DNA from: Channa striata
Lineage: Eukaryota; Chordata; Actinopteri; Anabantiformes; Channidae
DNA length: 64,000 bases
Direction: 5' to 3'
Assembly (NCBI GenBank): GCA_033026295.1
Contig: CM065185.1
Span: forward strand, 6,448,001 to 6,512,000
The notes beneath the pieces are model-generated. The model searched no databases. It worked only from the letters and a program-made list of their open reading frames with translations, and was not told the DNA's origin. Below, one piece after another: positions 27,421 through 41,145 of this stretch. Within the stretch, counting starts at the first letter, position 1. Every line of letters begins with the position of its first letter. The translations under genes and the position numbers were made by a program.

Positions 27421-30400
27421 GCGAACAGATCCATGTTTGCCCGTATATTACACTTGCCACAATACGTAAACAGCATGTGAACTTCAGTTTTTGCTACCTT
27501 GAAGCAGTCTCTCGTCTGCTTCTGTCACCACTGTGCGTCTCTCTCTCACACAGAGGGATTCTCTCTCGTCCTGTCACTATAATTGTACCAATTAGCAGTG
27601 CTCTGATTCACTACAATGTGAGCTGTCTTAACTTCAATCCTGATGTCTGCCACATTCTCAGTTTTTCTCCTCTCTCTTCATTTTGACGTTGAACACATAT
27701 CACACTAAACTCTACTATGGGTTTGCCAGTGCAATGATGCCTTCCTTACCAGCTTATATACAAGACGCCCAAAACACAATTTTAGGCCTCCTCTGAATAA
27801 TTAGAGCTCACAGTTGTGAGATGCTTTTAACTTCAGTTGAAGGATTAAAAAGGATTCAAATTTTTTTTCTATAATCTACAATCGCTGGTGGTGAAGTTGA
27901 TGTCACTGTGGTTTTCCCATTTGCTGAAAAGTTGACAGTAAAGATTCTCCCCAGTGACGGTGATATGATTCACCAGCGCAAACCAGTTTCAGCCTCACAA
28001 AGCTGAGCTGACTGGATGACAGGACCAATCATCACGGTCTCAGAGTCTGTTAGGGAAGCAAAGAATATAGAAAACAGTGTGAACAAGGATGTTGGGTCGA
28101 AAAGTGGGAAAAGGCAAGTAAGAAAGACGAGGCAGAGAGTGACAGAAAAGGAAAGAAAACCTGGCAGAGAAAGTGAAAGTAGTGACGGTAAAAGAAGGAT
28201 GCTATCTCAAAGTAGTAGTGAAAGATACTGAAGATTTATCAGGAGAAGGATGGAGCCACAATACAAAGGCAATGGAAGCATGTGAACGATGACAGAAAGT
28301 GGAGAGCTAGCAGAGCTGTGCAGTTGTGTGGGATGATGTGAATGAAGCAGTGTGACATTGACAGCTCAGCTGATCAACTTCCTGAGCTGACATAAAGAGG
28401 GAAATTTTTTATATTCTCAAGAGTTTCACAACTGCATTGCAACACATCCATATCTAATTTAACTGCACTGTGTGAGTAGGGATAAACACACACAACCACT
28501 GATATGACTAAAAAAGTGATATTTTGTCGTCAAGGAGTAATTCATACTAAGTATTTCTCGTTTAGGTGTCACGGGCCAGGCTGTGACCCCCTTACTTCCT
28601 CTGTACTGTTTAGTCTGCAGCACATGAGCTTACACACTTCAGTTCAGACTTAAACTGCAGAACACAGATTTATTCATAACCAGCTTGTTTATACAAAGAT
28701 CATGGCACCCCGAGGTCCCGTGCTTTGGTCTTTCCCTTTTAGGTCACGCAACAGTAACAGAGCGCGTGAGTTCTGGAGAAATGCATGTTCAGTTTCCAAT
28801 ATCTGTCGTCATTGCAGTGGTAACAGCGACTTTGGTTCATTACTACAGCAAGTACTTTTTGACCATAGCTCATTCAAACAAAGTAGGTAGACAGAGTCAG
28901 AACAGTCCACTGTCTTTTTTTAAGAAACCGTTTTGTTTGCACAGATTTCTCACTATGAACACTTGATTGCATTGCTGTAAAAAGGAAAAAAAATCCCTTT
29001 TAGTTTTCCTGAAACTAAATGAAATGAAAATTATATTTTGTTCAAGTGTTTTTTTTAATTTATTTTATTCATCCAAATCTCAAGAAAACTTTTTGTCTGT
29101 TGCTGCTCTCATTGTTAACTCACCCCAGTAGTTTGTCTTTTATCTGCTGAGGACATGTATCTCTCATACTTTTGCTCTACTGCATCACAGTGAGGGGAAA
29201 ATATTTTATTTGTGCTGCTCAAGTACCAAAAATTACAGAAACTATTCTGTGACTACTTATGCTGATGTAGTTCCAGATAATTTCTTGTGGATTGGGAGAA
29301 ATTATGGAAAAACGCTTCAGACTTCTATAAAGTTATTTTTACTAGTACTCAAAGACCGCTACTGTGTACAGGTGGCAGCAAATGTTGTAGAGATTGATAT
29401 CTCACTCTCAAAGCTACAGCACATAAAAACAAAACTATCTGTATCTTTAGATGTCCATAACAGCAAGTGATAAGAAGTTTTGATTTGGCTGAATTGATCC
29501 CTTAACATGACAGCTCACCACCTGAGGTTTTCCTCAGCATGCTTTGTGTGCTTAAGTTTCTTAACTTTCTTTTGTAAAATGGAATGACTGTTTTTTTAAT
29601 ATCACGCTAGCGCTCAGAGTGTCACACAAACTAACTGCATGGTGGCCCAGTGAGTTAGTGGTTTAACTCAGCTGTCGGCCTCAGGCAAATCACTTTTTCT
29701 GCTACCCGATGTGTCTCCATCTGCTTATCACTTTCATGCGTCATGATTGGTGTCTTTGGCTGCTGTTTTTCAATAAAGTCTTGGATTCCTGCACATGTTC
29801 CAACAGTCCAAGCATTGTCTACACACACATAGAAAACTGTGTGTGTTTTTGTTATACAAACTGAATTTTGAGCACCTTTGACACACACTTAAAATACACT
29901 TTAGTTTATTTTGCATTGACAAATTGTAGTGCAAACCCCAGCCAATGTTCCCCCCAAATAAAGAGAGCAATTTGTGTTTGCACCTGTGCAATAAACTACA
30001 TGCAGCACATTAGAAACATTAATTGTGCTAATCTTTGTAGTGGATAATTTACACTGCCTGTGCAGCTCTAAGTGCAAGCGGCTTCAAGCATTATTTTCCT
30101 CAAATCGAAGTGTTCTCATTGGATTGATGCCTCCGTCTTTGCAGCTGTGTTCTGTAGTCTTGCTCTTGACATCATGTAACAAAAATGTCTATGACTGACT
30201 TCTTTGAAACGCAATACGAGGCTTAGATGTATGTTTTAAAGTGCTGCATGGTTCCCGTCTTCATCTTCTGCCTTGAGATCTAAACACTGTCAGGGAACAG
30301 TGGTGTCATGTCATTGCACTCAGAATTAAATATTTAACACCAGAGATGAATGTATGAGCAAGGCAAAGAGATAAAGAAAAACAAAGCAGAGTTGGGAAAC

Positions 30401-31129
30401 TCTTGTAGGAGAAGACAGATAAACTTAAACATGTATAAAACAGAAAAATTGAAAAAATAAAGATTGTGGGTTTCAAATGTGGTTGCAATCTTTCAGGAAA
30501 AGACAAAGGTGCGTGTTGCCAAAAAGAAAACGACAAAAGGGGTAAAATATGGAACGATGGGTAAACCAAAACATATAGACAAGAGACACAAGAGTGACCA
30601 CTGGAATGAAGAGTGACAGCGACAGGATAATAGCAGAGAAAGGAAGCAGGAGGGTTAGAGCTCAAGAAGATGAAATGTGCAAAGAATGAGTGTGGGGCAA
30701 ATTCAAAGACCGTTATGGGGAAATCACATGTGATAGGTGGAGGAATGAGGGGGAAGAGATGTTCCTAGAGGAATGAGGCCATGGAGAAAGTGGAAATTAA
30801 CGATTGGTTGCAGAGAAATACTTTGATTTGTGAAGGTAAGAATACTGAAATATAATGTTCATATAAAGAGATGGTATAGTAAACATTTCACCAATGTCAC
30901 GCTGTTTTTATCAGACATGCTTTGGACTGGTCTTTGAGTCAGCCTGGTCTTGGATTAATTAAACCAATTTCCTAAAGGTAGATTAGAGTTACTCTGGCAC
31001 TCCACAAATCTGCTTTTTATCTCTGCTGATTCAGTGGCTAAACATCATTTGCCTTTTTTCAGTTTTGTGCTCCTTTTATTCTCTCTCTAATTCTTATTTT
31101 TCTTGTTCCTACCTACTTCTACTCATTGC

Positions 31130-31600
31130 TTCAACCCTGTTAATGGATTTTTATTGATCCATTCACGTTTTCACAAGCACCCTGAGGCCAGAGCCACTTG
31201 CATCTGCTGTCACTAACACTGGTGTTCGACATTAATCTTCCTTACTTAGTGTAAGAAATCATGTCAACATCAATAAAACAGTTGAAATTAATATCAGAAA
31301 GCCACTTTTTTATTTATTTTTACCAGGACAAAGTATTATTCCTGGTTTAATTTACACCCTTTCCAAGTTTCCATTGGCATTGTTATAATAGTGATCACAG
31401 ATATAGCTGTCTCTATAGCAACCTAATTCCCACCACCTTCACCTGAGCGCCTCACAGATTTTAAAAAGCTGGGTGCTGGAGGATTTAGCACAACACAAAG
31501 ACAATACATTTTATTTTGGTTCTCTCCCTAATGAACAATTAAATGGGTTATTATGAATTATTGCATTGTCTCTTTAGTTTAGATCAGTTTTCACTTGTGT
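31130..31600. promoter_or_regulatory. Candidate conserved non-coding element, X-box-like site
   Basis: The block includes GTCTCTATAGCAACC near 31,407-31,421, which resembles an RFX-type X-box half pair, and AATTAAATGGGTTATTATGA (31,537-31,556), an AT-rich homeobox-like motif. It has low repeat content. Function is conjecture from the motifs only. Confidence 0.2.
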
Positions 31601-33593
31601 TTTACATATGTTAATGTCATTCATTTAGTAATTTCACTCTTTATTAGAAACAAACATGTTTTTCCATGCCAAACCTGCTATTACCCAGACTACTAGCTTA
31701 GTTACCAACTGTCGAGTGAATGTTTTTACTACAAGTTTTTAATACTTAAGAAACACACCCAAATGAGAAACTGGAAGTATTTCTGTGGCATTGATTTTAG
31801 CGGAAATGGTAATTTTGACATTATTTCTATGTCGCGTCTTTGTTTTAACACATAATTTAAATCAATGTACAAAAGGGTTTAGAGAGATTCAAAGAGACAG
31901 AGAAGGACAGGATGCTGTAGAAGCAGTAAAACAGGCAGAGCTGGAGAGGAAATGACTGATCAACGCAGCCCGGTGCAGACGATGAAGAGATAAAAATAGA
32001 CTGAAAAGGCCACAGTGGGAAAAGACGAAACAAAAAAAGCGTTAAATCCTGGACCTTGGTGCTTCCCCAGGAGTAGTCACAGTTTAACTTTTCCCTACTG
32101 TACTGCCAGTATGAGTGTTGAAAGCCTTGTGATTAGTACGATTAGTTTTATGAAAACAGAAATGACCCCATGCGATGGGGAGAGGAAAAGAGACAGCCTG
32201 AGTTATTGCAAAAACCGGGGTGATTTCACACCTGATTATCTCCTCAATTATCCTGCCTCTCTGTCAGGACTGATCCACTTCCCATCATCTGTTCCACCAA
32301 GTCTGTGTGTCATACGCAAGTAGTGGATGGGTATTGCATTTACTGTATTTACTGTATTACCTCTGTGCCATTTATGGAAGCAGTTCAGTCGGTTGGAGAC
32401 TGATTTGGGTGCAGTGAACATCCATAAATACACTGCAAACAGCAATAATAACAGCATGTAACTGTTTGATGGATCAGTTTTAGCTTTACACATAGTTACG
32501 CACCACAACCTCAAACCATTATACAAGCAAGGAAAGCTGTGGAGCTGAGGAGCTGGAGTCAGTTTTGAAAGCTCAGCCATCGATTTTAACAACCCTTTAA
32601 ATGCCACATTTAATGCTGCCCCAGACTAGACTAAGAACATGTGACTGTACATATTGGCATCATGATTTGCATTTTTTTTTTTTTAATTGAGTAAATGAAT
32701 TTGATGAAAATACTAACCCCTGGTAAATGATCCAGTTATTATTAATAATCCAATCACTCCAATCACGCTCCATCTCTGTAATAAATGAGAGCTCGGTAAT
32801 CCTCCCCAATCTTCGCCTCCTCCTTCACCCTTTGTTCAGGAAGCTGTCATTTTGGCCTCTAATCAGCTCTTCAGTTTGGCCTCTTGGCATTTCTAGTTTT
32901 ATGACAGGCTGGATTCATGTGTGTCCTCTCATGGATTCAGTTCTATTTAAAGGTTTCTTGCTTGTCTCTCTTTCTCTCAGTGGCGTTCCTCCCATCAGTA
33001 AATGAAACTCACCTGATTTCTTACCTCATTAACTTGACTTGTTTTTGTGTCTCAGCTGAATTCGATGGATGTTTTCAGTTTTGTCAGTGAAAACAGTTTC
33101 CGAGAGTTTTACGTCTCTCTATTTATGTGTTCTTTCAGCCACTTTCTAAGTGTTGTTTTTCTTATGACTAAACTAAACTTATGTCTGTCCATGAATTTGC
33201 TCTGAACTGTATCCATCTGTTCCTGTTGGCGACACGTTGCACCGTTTCCATGACTACACTTGACGATGCATGACAGCGTTTCCGTTTAACACTTTTTGTG
33301 AGAATGATGTCATGACTTTGCAGTCAGGTGAAGGGTTTAGCGGTTAGAAATCCCGTCTTTTGCAACAGAGAGCAGAGACATGACGTAATGGGTTTTGTTA
33401 ATGTCTTTGGAAAGTTGACCAAGCAAGCTTAGTCTTTTCTAGTGAGTTCCTGTTTCCCATCTCCCCTCATGAGTTATTCTCCACTGAGCAGCTTTACTGG
33501 AGCCGTACAGGGTGGAGTACAGCATGTTGCCTAAATTCATCTCATTGCTTTCATCTTTGCCTATTAAATTGCATTCCTTGCTTTTCTCTCTGT

Positions 33594-34612
33594 GTTTACA
33601 TGCACACAAGAAACCAAGATTTCACTTCTAAGCAGGGAAACAGTTTATAGTGTATTCACTGTAACCGGGCTACTGTAAATCCTCATATACAATTGCCAAA
33701 AAGTACGCGAACCCTTTGCATTAATTCTTCCTGATAGAACTCTTCTAACTTAGGTATGAGCAGCTGTCTTGGGATTAGTACACAGCAGAGTTAAGGTCTC
33801 CCTGGGCAACTCCCGAAGGCGTCTGTTTTGAGATTATATTTGTTTGAAGACCCCTACTGTAGTAGGTTTACTTTAATGTTTGCTGCATCACACAGCTTAT
33901 GATATTATCCTGTTAGATACCTTGATAATTTTTTCTTTTAATAATGAAGCAGTTCAGGCCCGGAAGCAGCAAACCAAAACTGACTCATGACAGTCCCTCC
34001 ACTGTGCTTTACTACTATTTTAATGTTGGCATGCAGAGCCCTTTCTACGTGAAACAGAATGGAGCATTTTCTTCCCAAACATTACCCAGTAGCACGTTGG
34101 AGGGTCATGCTGCTCTTTGGCAGTGAGCACTGAGCGCCACGATTTGCATATGATGGACTTGCGAACAGACATTCTAACAAGCTCCAGTGGTTTCTTTAAG
34201 CCTTTAGCTGTAGCTGTGGACTCCTTGTGTACTTCACAGAGTGTTCTGTGTTGAGCACCCACCTCCAGGGAGAGCATCCACACTTCTAAAATGTCCATAT
34301 ATAAAAACTGCAAAATTAGTCTAAAGTTAAAAGTATACAAAAAGTCTTGATTTCTCATCGATCCACTTGCAGCAGGAAAGTAACCAGATCATTACTTCAC
34401 CTCATTCTACCTGTTACCAAAGATGCTTGTGTTGCATCTGTACACATGCAAAAAATATATGCATGTTACATTTGTATAGTAAATGGTTAATAAATTGAGG
34501 CTTGAAAAATCTGTTTCCCCTAAACCAAGTTACATACAGCAGGTTTCTTGACTACACAACGATGATACACAAGAAGCCCGGGGATTTAAGTGCATGTAAG
34601 TGCATGCCACTC
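33594..34612. repeat. Possible decayed DNA-transposon region
   Basis: The left side has GTTTACATGCACACAAGAAA and the right side has TTTAAGTGCATGTAAGTGCA, which are roughly inverted. Inside, GCCAAAAAGTACGCGAACCC near 33,694 resembles the terminal motif of a widespread fish DNA transposon. It could be one element of about 1 kb or several small ones. No transposase was recognised. Confidence 0.25.
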
Positions 34613-36709
34613 AGTTCATGTTTTTTATTTTTATAAATGAATAAAAAATATGAAGTGCATGTTTAACCCAGCTTACATCAGGTCAGTTTGGGTTGTGATG
34701 GATCACAGACACCCACTGATCAGAGCCACGTTTTAAACTTAATAAAACCAAGTGCTGACGTGCATTGGGTATTGTTCAGTTTAATATTTTGCCTGTGTTA
34801 TATCCGTAAATGAGGAAATGTAATTAAAATGAAACCATCTGTTGCTCAGTGTGCAGCTGGCCACTTTTCAACTGTTTAGTTTTTTTGGGGGGGGTCTGAA
34901 AGGTCATAGAACAAACAAAATGCACATAAGACTTCTTTGTACTAATGTCTGCAATTAGTGTTGATTTCTCTATGAATATTCTAACAGTCTTTTACCTTGT
35001 AACCTTGGAGACTGGCGGCCCAGAGTTTTGCGTCGCTGAATCTGCCCTCTGTCACATTTATGCTCTGCCCTTTTGCTCGCTTTCAAAACAAAATGATACA
35101 AGACAGCCAGTGATTTCAGGACAAGACATGACACAGAGTTGACCCATTTTTCATGTCTTTCACAATATGCGAAGCTTGACGGCATAACTGTGTTTAGGGT
35201 GAAAACTTTCTAATGTTGTGAAATACAGTATGTTGCTTCAACCCACATATTGGAAAGGCAGGCATGGCCTCAAATACAGTGGGCGAAAGTTTCCCGCACT
35301 GGAAGTTAAGACGGTTATAAGAAGCATTTGAAGTGATGTCTGCTAAAGTGAGTGTTGAACAGCAGGGGGTGTTCTTCTTCACCTTGACCGACCTGTGTCA
35401 ACAGGAGCTTTGGCCGCCTTCTTACTGTGAGTTCCATTACTGGAGGATTATTTAGGCATTAATTAAAAACCTAATGCTTCAAACCATGTGCAAACATGTT
35501 AAACATCACACCAATCACAAAAAGTGTTAGTCTTCGCACTCTTCAATCTATTTCCAATGTATTATTGAAATAGAAATGATCAACATCTCATGTCCGGTCT
35601 GACCGCAGAGTGGATGAAGCATGTTTTGTCCTCCCAGAAAATTTACATTATAAGGGAGAAGGTGCATTTGGTAAAGCACCTTTAGAGAGATTAGATAAAT
35701 CAATATATGTATTCATACTCTTACATATAGGCATATAGACAACTGAAAATGCTTCTTCCCTTATGTTCTCTATAAAGTCAGTTTATCCAGATCATTATTT
35801 TCTATCTCTGCTGCTTGTGTGTTTTGACAGCTTCAAAAGTTTTTATTGGGAATAGTTTTTTTTTATAGTTTTATTTTCTCATCCACCATAGCATAGTGTG
35901 TAGGGCAAAAGGTGGTAATCATTTTTTTGAGAAAAGTGTCTTTACTTTTATGATAGTTCTTTTAAGTTTAGTTTGATGTTATGACCTCTTGCAGAAGTCA
36001 GCTTTGTATTTTTTCCTTTGTACTGTTTCTCCCATGTGTTGTTTGGACTTTCTCACACATTTCTTCTCTGAATTTATTCAGTATTTCTTGTCCACATTGT
36101 CCTTTCCATGCTGCCCTTCATGTCTTTCCCTCTCTCTGAAAGACCTCTGGTTTATCTGTCACTCTGCCTCCAGTTATCACTTTATGTCCATGTCTTTAAT
36201 TGAATTCACACTGTGCCTTCACCTTCCCATCCCTACTGGATTCTACTGTAGTTGCTTCAGTTGGCTGGTAGTGCCACAGACCAGCCCATCCCCACTCTGC
36301 TGTCCTGTCCTCTGCCCAACACTCTGACTGCTGAAGTTAGAACAAAAGTGTGTTTGTGTGTGAGAGAGACATATGACATTCTATGTACTAAGGACGTTGA
36401 ATGTCGAGTGTAAACAGTAATTCATATAAAGAAAGAGTAGAGAAGGTCACCTTGCAGGTTGTTTCATCTCAGTGGCCCTGAGTTGAATAGAGTGTATGAC
36501 GTGTAAATGAGCTTAGAGGCAGTGAAGTTGAGCCAGTAAATGATTGTTTGCTTAAATGATTACAGAAATGATTGCTCATAAGGAAATGACAAATTCCGCA
36601 ATAGAAAAACACAGTAGGCAGTGGGCTTTGTCGAAAAAATGAGGACTAGAAGAGAGCTCTTATAGTCAGTTCTTATAGAAAAGACCATCCTGTGGACTGT
36701 ACTTTACAG

Positions 36710-36750
36710 TGTGTGTGTGCGCGTGTGTGTGTGTGTGCTTGTGTGTGCGT
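36710..36750 (+). repeat. Interrupted (GT)n microsatellite
   Basis: A GT tract with GC, CTT and GC interruptions. Confidence 0.9.
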
Positions 36751-39512
36751 GTCTTTTTTGCATTTTATGTAGTTCTTGTCCTCTATCTGTTTACTCGTAT
36801 AATCTGTAAATTTGTCAGCAGAAAGTGTGTCTGTTAGCCTCTGTGTTATGCTGCAGTAGTCTAGTCACTTCCTAAAGCTAATTGTGTTCTGCATGTAGAC
36901 TGAAGAAACTAAAATCGGTGCCACTGTGCAGCACAAATGTCCCTCCTCTCCCACTTAATTTCTAAGAGGTCGGTGCTTTTTTTTTAGCTGTTTTTACTTC
37001 ATGTGAAAAAGCTCGGTAAAGAGAAAAGGCCAGTTTTTGTATCTAGTTAAAGTTTAAGTTGGTTGGGTTACAGATGTGGTTTAGTAGGTTACTGGGTCAC
37101 GTTGTGATGCAAAACTCATGAGCTGTGGTGAGTGTCTTGTGATTATGCTTCGTGCTGAGAAAGAATGACATTTTATTGCATGAACACCTTCATGTTTATA
37201 GGTTTAGCTGCAAGCTGTAGGAAATGTTGTGGTGGAAGAAGGTAAATGAGAATTCAGTGTTATTCTCCTAGTTTACTGTTGTTTCAGCATTTATTATCTT
37301 TTGTGTGCTAAGGATTAACGCCGACCTAGACCACTGACTGTTGAAGTTTGGGGTAAACATACAAACTGAGACGAAATTCACAGGGGAAAGAGCAATAGTT
37401 TTACTCAACCAATTGTGTCCTGTCGCTGCTGGTTTCTGAGCAAAACAAAAAAAAAACAAGTAAGAAACTGCTCATTGCTGAAAGTTTAATATATTTCAGC
37501 TTTTACCTAGAATGGTGCACAATAAATGCGCAGCCAGATGTCTCATAGCAACAGCAGAAGCCATGAGAAGATCCTCCTCCAAGCAGCTGTTGCAGTACAA
37601 GAAATCAAAAGGCTTCCTCAGGATCAACATGATGTTGTAGCTACATGCAAAACACTTTTTTGCTGAAGAGTCTTTCTGTCCCATTATTTATCGAGGAAGA
37701 GAGTCTGGACTAACTAACTGGACTAACTGTGCTCACTGATGTGACAAGGCAGATGTCCTTCAGTTGACCTCATATTACAGCTGTACAGTATTGCATATTA
37801 TATTCCATTCCAGTTTGTATGATAAACCTGGGCACGTGTTTTATGGAACTGATAATGACACACCATGGTATTACATGTACATTTAGTCATTTGGCAGATT
37901 GGCCAGCTATCATCTTTCATAACTAAACCCAATAAAAATTATGATAATATGACCTCAAATTCCAGTTGATTCATGGGTTTACAAGGTGTGTCAATAAAGC
38001 AACCTTAAGGGTGGGACTCTGTACTGGACAGTTTAAGTAATGTTCTATTACTTCCACCATTGAAGAATCAAATTTTATTATCAAAATATCACTGTCAAAC
38101 TGTCACTGTACCGATCAAAATCAATGTAGCACACGCAAAGATGCTGAGTTTTTCATTCTATATACACATTTTGTTCGAACCTGCTTCCTACACTATATTA
38201 CCCAGCTGCAGGTCAGAGGTTAGAGTAGCTTATGTATCTTTGAGCTGCTAGTTTCTAGTAGAGATGATGCTGAAGCAGAGATGAACTCCTTACATGCTCC
38301 TTCTAAAGCTACAAAAGCTTTTATTCATATATGCAGCAGTACGCTCCAACAGCTGTGTACAAAATCAGTTTTCAGGGCTTTTAACATTTAAAAGTATGGA
38401 GGGGTCTGGCTCCATAGCAACCTTTCAAAACATTTTTTTTTTTCAATTTGGCATCAGACTAATAATATATATGTGTCTGGGTGACACACGTCTTTTATCC
38501 CAACCCAGTGAACTGTGGGCTTACACTGTCTAACAAGGAGACCCTGTAAACATACTGTACAGCTTACCATGTCCAATTAACAGGACATATGGAGAAAAAA
38601 AAAGTATAATGTCTGTCTCCACTCTGAAGAACGCATTTGAAATGGGATTCTGTGGCCTTGCCTGACAAGATGTCTAGGGCTGAGAGTGACCTCGCTGGTC
38701 ACAACGGGACTGACTTTGTGTGGCATCATGACTATGAGCCAGAGATGAGGATTAACTGTCTGTGTCAGCGAAGGGAGAGACAGCAATTCCCTGAAGCCAA
38801 TCGACAATTTGTTCAGATGTAATGAAATGAGTGCTAGACAACATGTCCTTCAGTTCTGCCATAAAACCAAACATTCACACGGCAACAGTGATTGCCTCAT
38901 TTTTCACACATTGAAAGTATTTTAAAAAATAATGACTTCAGTTAAATTTTCATTATTACTGTTTATTGTTTGAAGTCTTTCTCAGATAACTCATTATTGG
39001 TTTGTACAAGAGCATATGCCAAGAAACAAAATTGGACTTTAGTTACTGGAATATGAAAGAATGCTGCATATTCTCACGTTTCATGAATGCTGCTAGTGTT
39101 GGGAACATACTGTACGTAATTACAGAAGGAAGAGAACTTAAGTCTGGGTTCACACAATGTCATACATTCCTGATGGTTTTAGTAGCAAAACCAAGACAAT
39201 TTAAGTGTTTCTGCATGAAAGTTTTCTTAATAAAAACCTGCATGGAAGCTGAATGTGACTCTGACAACAGATTCACCGCACAGCAGAGTAAAGGAAGTCA
39301 CTTTTTATCACACGAAAAGAGAAAAGCTTTATATATACTGTTATAGTCTGGCCTTCAGAGATCAGTCTGTAGTGTTTAGGTTCATTGACGGTGGATAATA
39401 ATATGAGTGTCGCTTTCATCCGGTGTAGCAGCATGGAGGTATGAACGCGTCACTGGTGCCTGCAGATGTTCCAGACCCTCTGGTACAGCTGAAACAGACT
39501 CGTGTGCACGGT

Positions 39513-40664
39513 TTAGGCAAGTCTCCTGACTGGACTGAAGGCTAAGCGTTGGCATGGAGCCATAACTCCACTTTTCATGTCTGTGCTCTCCCGTGTCTCG
39601 CCCTCTATCATTACTCCACCTTCCTCTACCATCTCTCCTCCGCTGTCGGAGCTTGTGTCACACCCATCTTGGCTTCTCTGTCTCGTAGGTTCTATCTTCT
39701 CGCTCTCCTCTTTATGTCCATTTATCGTCCTCTCTCTACATTTGTTTCCCTCTTCCCTTGGGCCTCCTGCCTCTTCCTGTATCTCGAACCTCTGCTGCTG
39801 CTTAGGGTCCACGTTGATCGTCGCCTCCACTGGCTCGTATTTTTTCCTCCCGCTTCCCACTTTCAACACTTTGGTCTCCGCCTGTAGCTGAGCTCTCAGC
39901 TGCTGCTCTCTGCGGCTCCATTCCTCCTCCAGCCTTTGGTACATGTGGAGGGAGAAGTGCCATCCTCCATTCTCCTGCAGCATGTCTCCCACTTTACTCA
40001 GCAGACCTCTCACCTGCTCCTGCACTTCCTTCTTCCTCCCATCTGCCTCACCTCCTCCGTATTTTCTTGGTGCCTCCTTGTCATTTTTCTTCTGCCAAGT
40101 CGCTTTTTGTGTCCTCCTGCCTCCGCTCTTCTCATGCCCTCTCTCTTGCTGGATAATGACTGCTCTCTTATTATCCAGCACGTGGTATCGATAGCGACAC
40201 TTGTCCATTAGCCAGTGCAGGGCAGGGCCTCCTGATTGGATGTGCTCCTGCACGCTGTGCCCACGTCCCCTTAGCCAGTCTCCAAAAGTGAACACCACCA
40301 TCGTGTGTCTCCAAACTGCAGAGGTGAAGACCTCCATCCTCCTTTCCACTGCTCTCCTCTCTGGCTCAGTAAAGTCCAGCAGAGGGATCACTAACAAAAC
40401 AGCATGAGGGCCTCCAGCTCCACACAGTTTCAGTGCCCTCAGCAGTTCAATTTTCTCCTCTTGAGGCACAAACTCCTCGGACGAACCCCAGCCCTGTGCG
40501 TCCACTACAGTCATGTGATGTCCAGCTGTGACAAAACTGGCAGCAGTGCTGTTCCCGCCTCCTCTGATGTCAAAAACTGTCCCCTGGCCCAGCAGAGTGT
40601 TCCCTGTAGAGCTCTTTCCTGTGCGTTTGGGGCCGACCAGTAAAATCGTAAGTTCTTTCACGGC
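39513..40664 (-). CDS. AIG1/GIMAP-family GTPase, main exon (nested in spsb4 intron)
   Basis: This encodes an AIG1-type G domain followed by a charged tail, 382 residues from the first listed GTG codon (40,661). GIMAPs are septin-like, membrane-associated GTPases linked to lymphocyte survival, and they are greatly expanded in fish. Visible motifs are the P-loop GPKRTGKS (residues 10-17), G3 DAQGWG (54-59), the AIG1 conserved box GPHAVLLVIPL (84-94), a G4-like FTFGDWLRG (124-132, where the family commonly has a TRGDDL-type motif) and G5-like YHVLDNK (159-165). Residues 174-215 are Lys/Arg/Gly-rich, 215-270 look coiled-coil, and 290-365 are acidic and low complexity. There is no ATG at the start. 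Instead an acceptor (TTTTCTCTTTCCTTCAG|CC) sits just before, so this is a downstream exon entered at 40,664. The exon lies antisense within the 28.9-kb spsb4 intron. The long open frame argues for a functional gene. The exact family member was not assigned. Confidence 0.85.
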   Translation of the reverse strand, partial: AVKELTILLVGPKRTGKSSTGNTLLGQGTVFDIRGGGNSTAASFVTAGHHMTVVDAQGWGSSEEFVPQEEKIELLRALKLCGAGGPHAVLLVIPLLDFTEPERRAVERRMEVFTSAVWRHTMVVFTFGDWLRGRGHSVQEHIQSGGPALHWLMDKCRYRYHVLDNKRAVIIQQERGHEKSGGRRTQKATWQKKNDKEAPRKYGGGEADGRKKEVQEQVRGLLSKVGDMLQENGGWHFSLHMYQRLEEEWSRREQQLRAQLQAETKVLKVGSGRKKYEPVEATINVDPKQQQRFEIQEEAGGPREEGNKCRERTINGHKEESEKIEPTRQRSQDGCDTSSDSGGEMVEEGGVMIEGETRESTDMKSGVMAPCQRLAFSPVRRLA

Positions 40665-41145
40665 TGAAGGAAAGAGAAAAGAGGGACTTGAATCATCTTT
40701 AACTCCATAGGGTGGTAAAAATTTTATTTTGTGATGTTTTGGGTGTGTTGTTTGAGGTTATGCAAGGCAAACGTTTAAAAATTGACCAAATAAGCTGAGT
40801 GGAATAAGTAAATCTTAATCTCCAGCTAGTAGTCCATCATGAATCATATGCATGAAATTGCACTGTAGAAGTAAAGTTGTAGTATACATCTTAACCTTAT
40901 CTCTAATTTCCCCCATTTTCTTTTGTACAAAAAAGGTGATTCAGTGTAAATCTTTGGTCATAAAGCGTTTTGGCATGTTCTCATTAACTCCGGGTTAGCT
41001 GTTCACTCAGCAGATACCCTCTGCGTGTCCTATTGTCAACACGAATCATAAAGTCAGAACTGTGGCCATGTCTAAAAGCATACATTACATAAGCCTTTGT
41101 GAAATCTCTCAACAATTTCAAATCTTGGGTTTAAAAGTCACTCAC

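Larger units (their letters stand above)
24069..39512 (+). other. spsb4: spsb4 large intron, first part
   Basis: This starts with the strong donor GTAAGT at 24,069, and the intron ends with TTCTCTGCAG at 52,943, a total of 28,875 bases. No convincing protein-coding exon was found in this part. Notable content is listed separately: possible conserved elements near 26,600-27,420 and 31,130-31,600, a short-repeat region at 33,594-34,612, and a GT microsatellite at 36,710-36,750. Segment 28,010-28,330 is A/G-rich low-complexity sequence. Confidence 0.85.

Noticed and set aside
29637..29700. Possible fifth SINE-type head (GGTGGCCCAGTGAGTTAGTG)
   Set aside because: It resembles a tRNA-like A box, but no B box or repeat body follows that matches the other copies.
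32248..32607. 119-codon minus-strand frame with a hydrophobic segment
   Set aside because: No family resemblance and no splice support. Kept as chance.
39549..40643. Plus-strand frames of 60-112 codons opposite the GIMAP-like exon
   Set aside because: They are shadows of the real minus-strand coding exon, which has the P-loop and AIG1 motifs.
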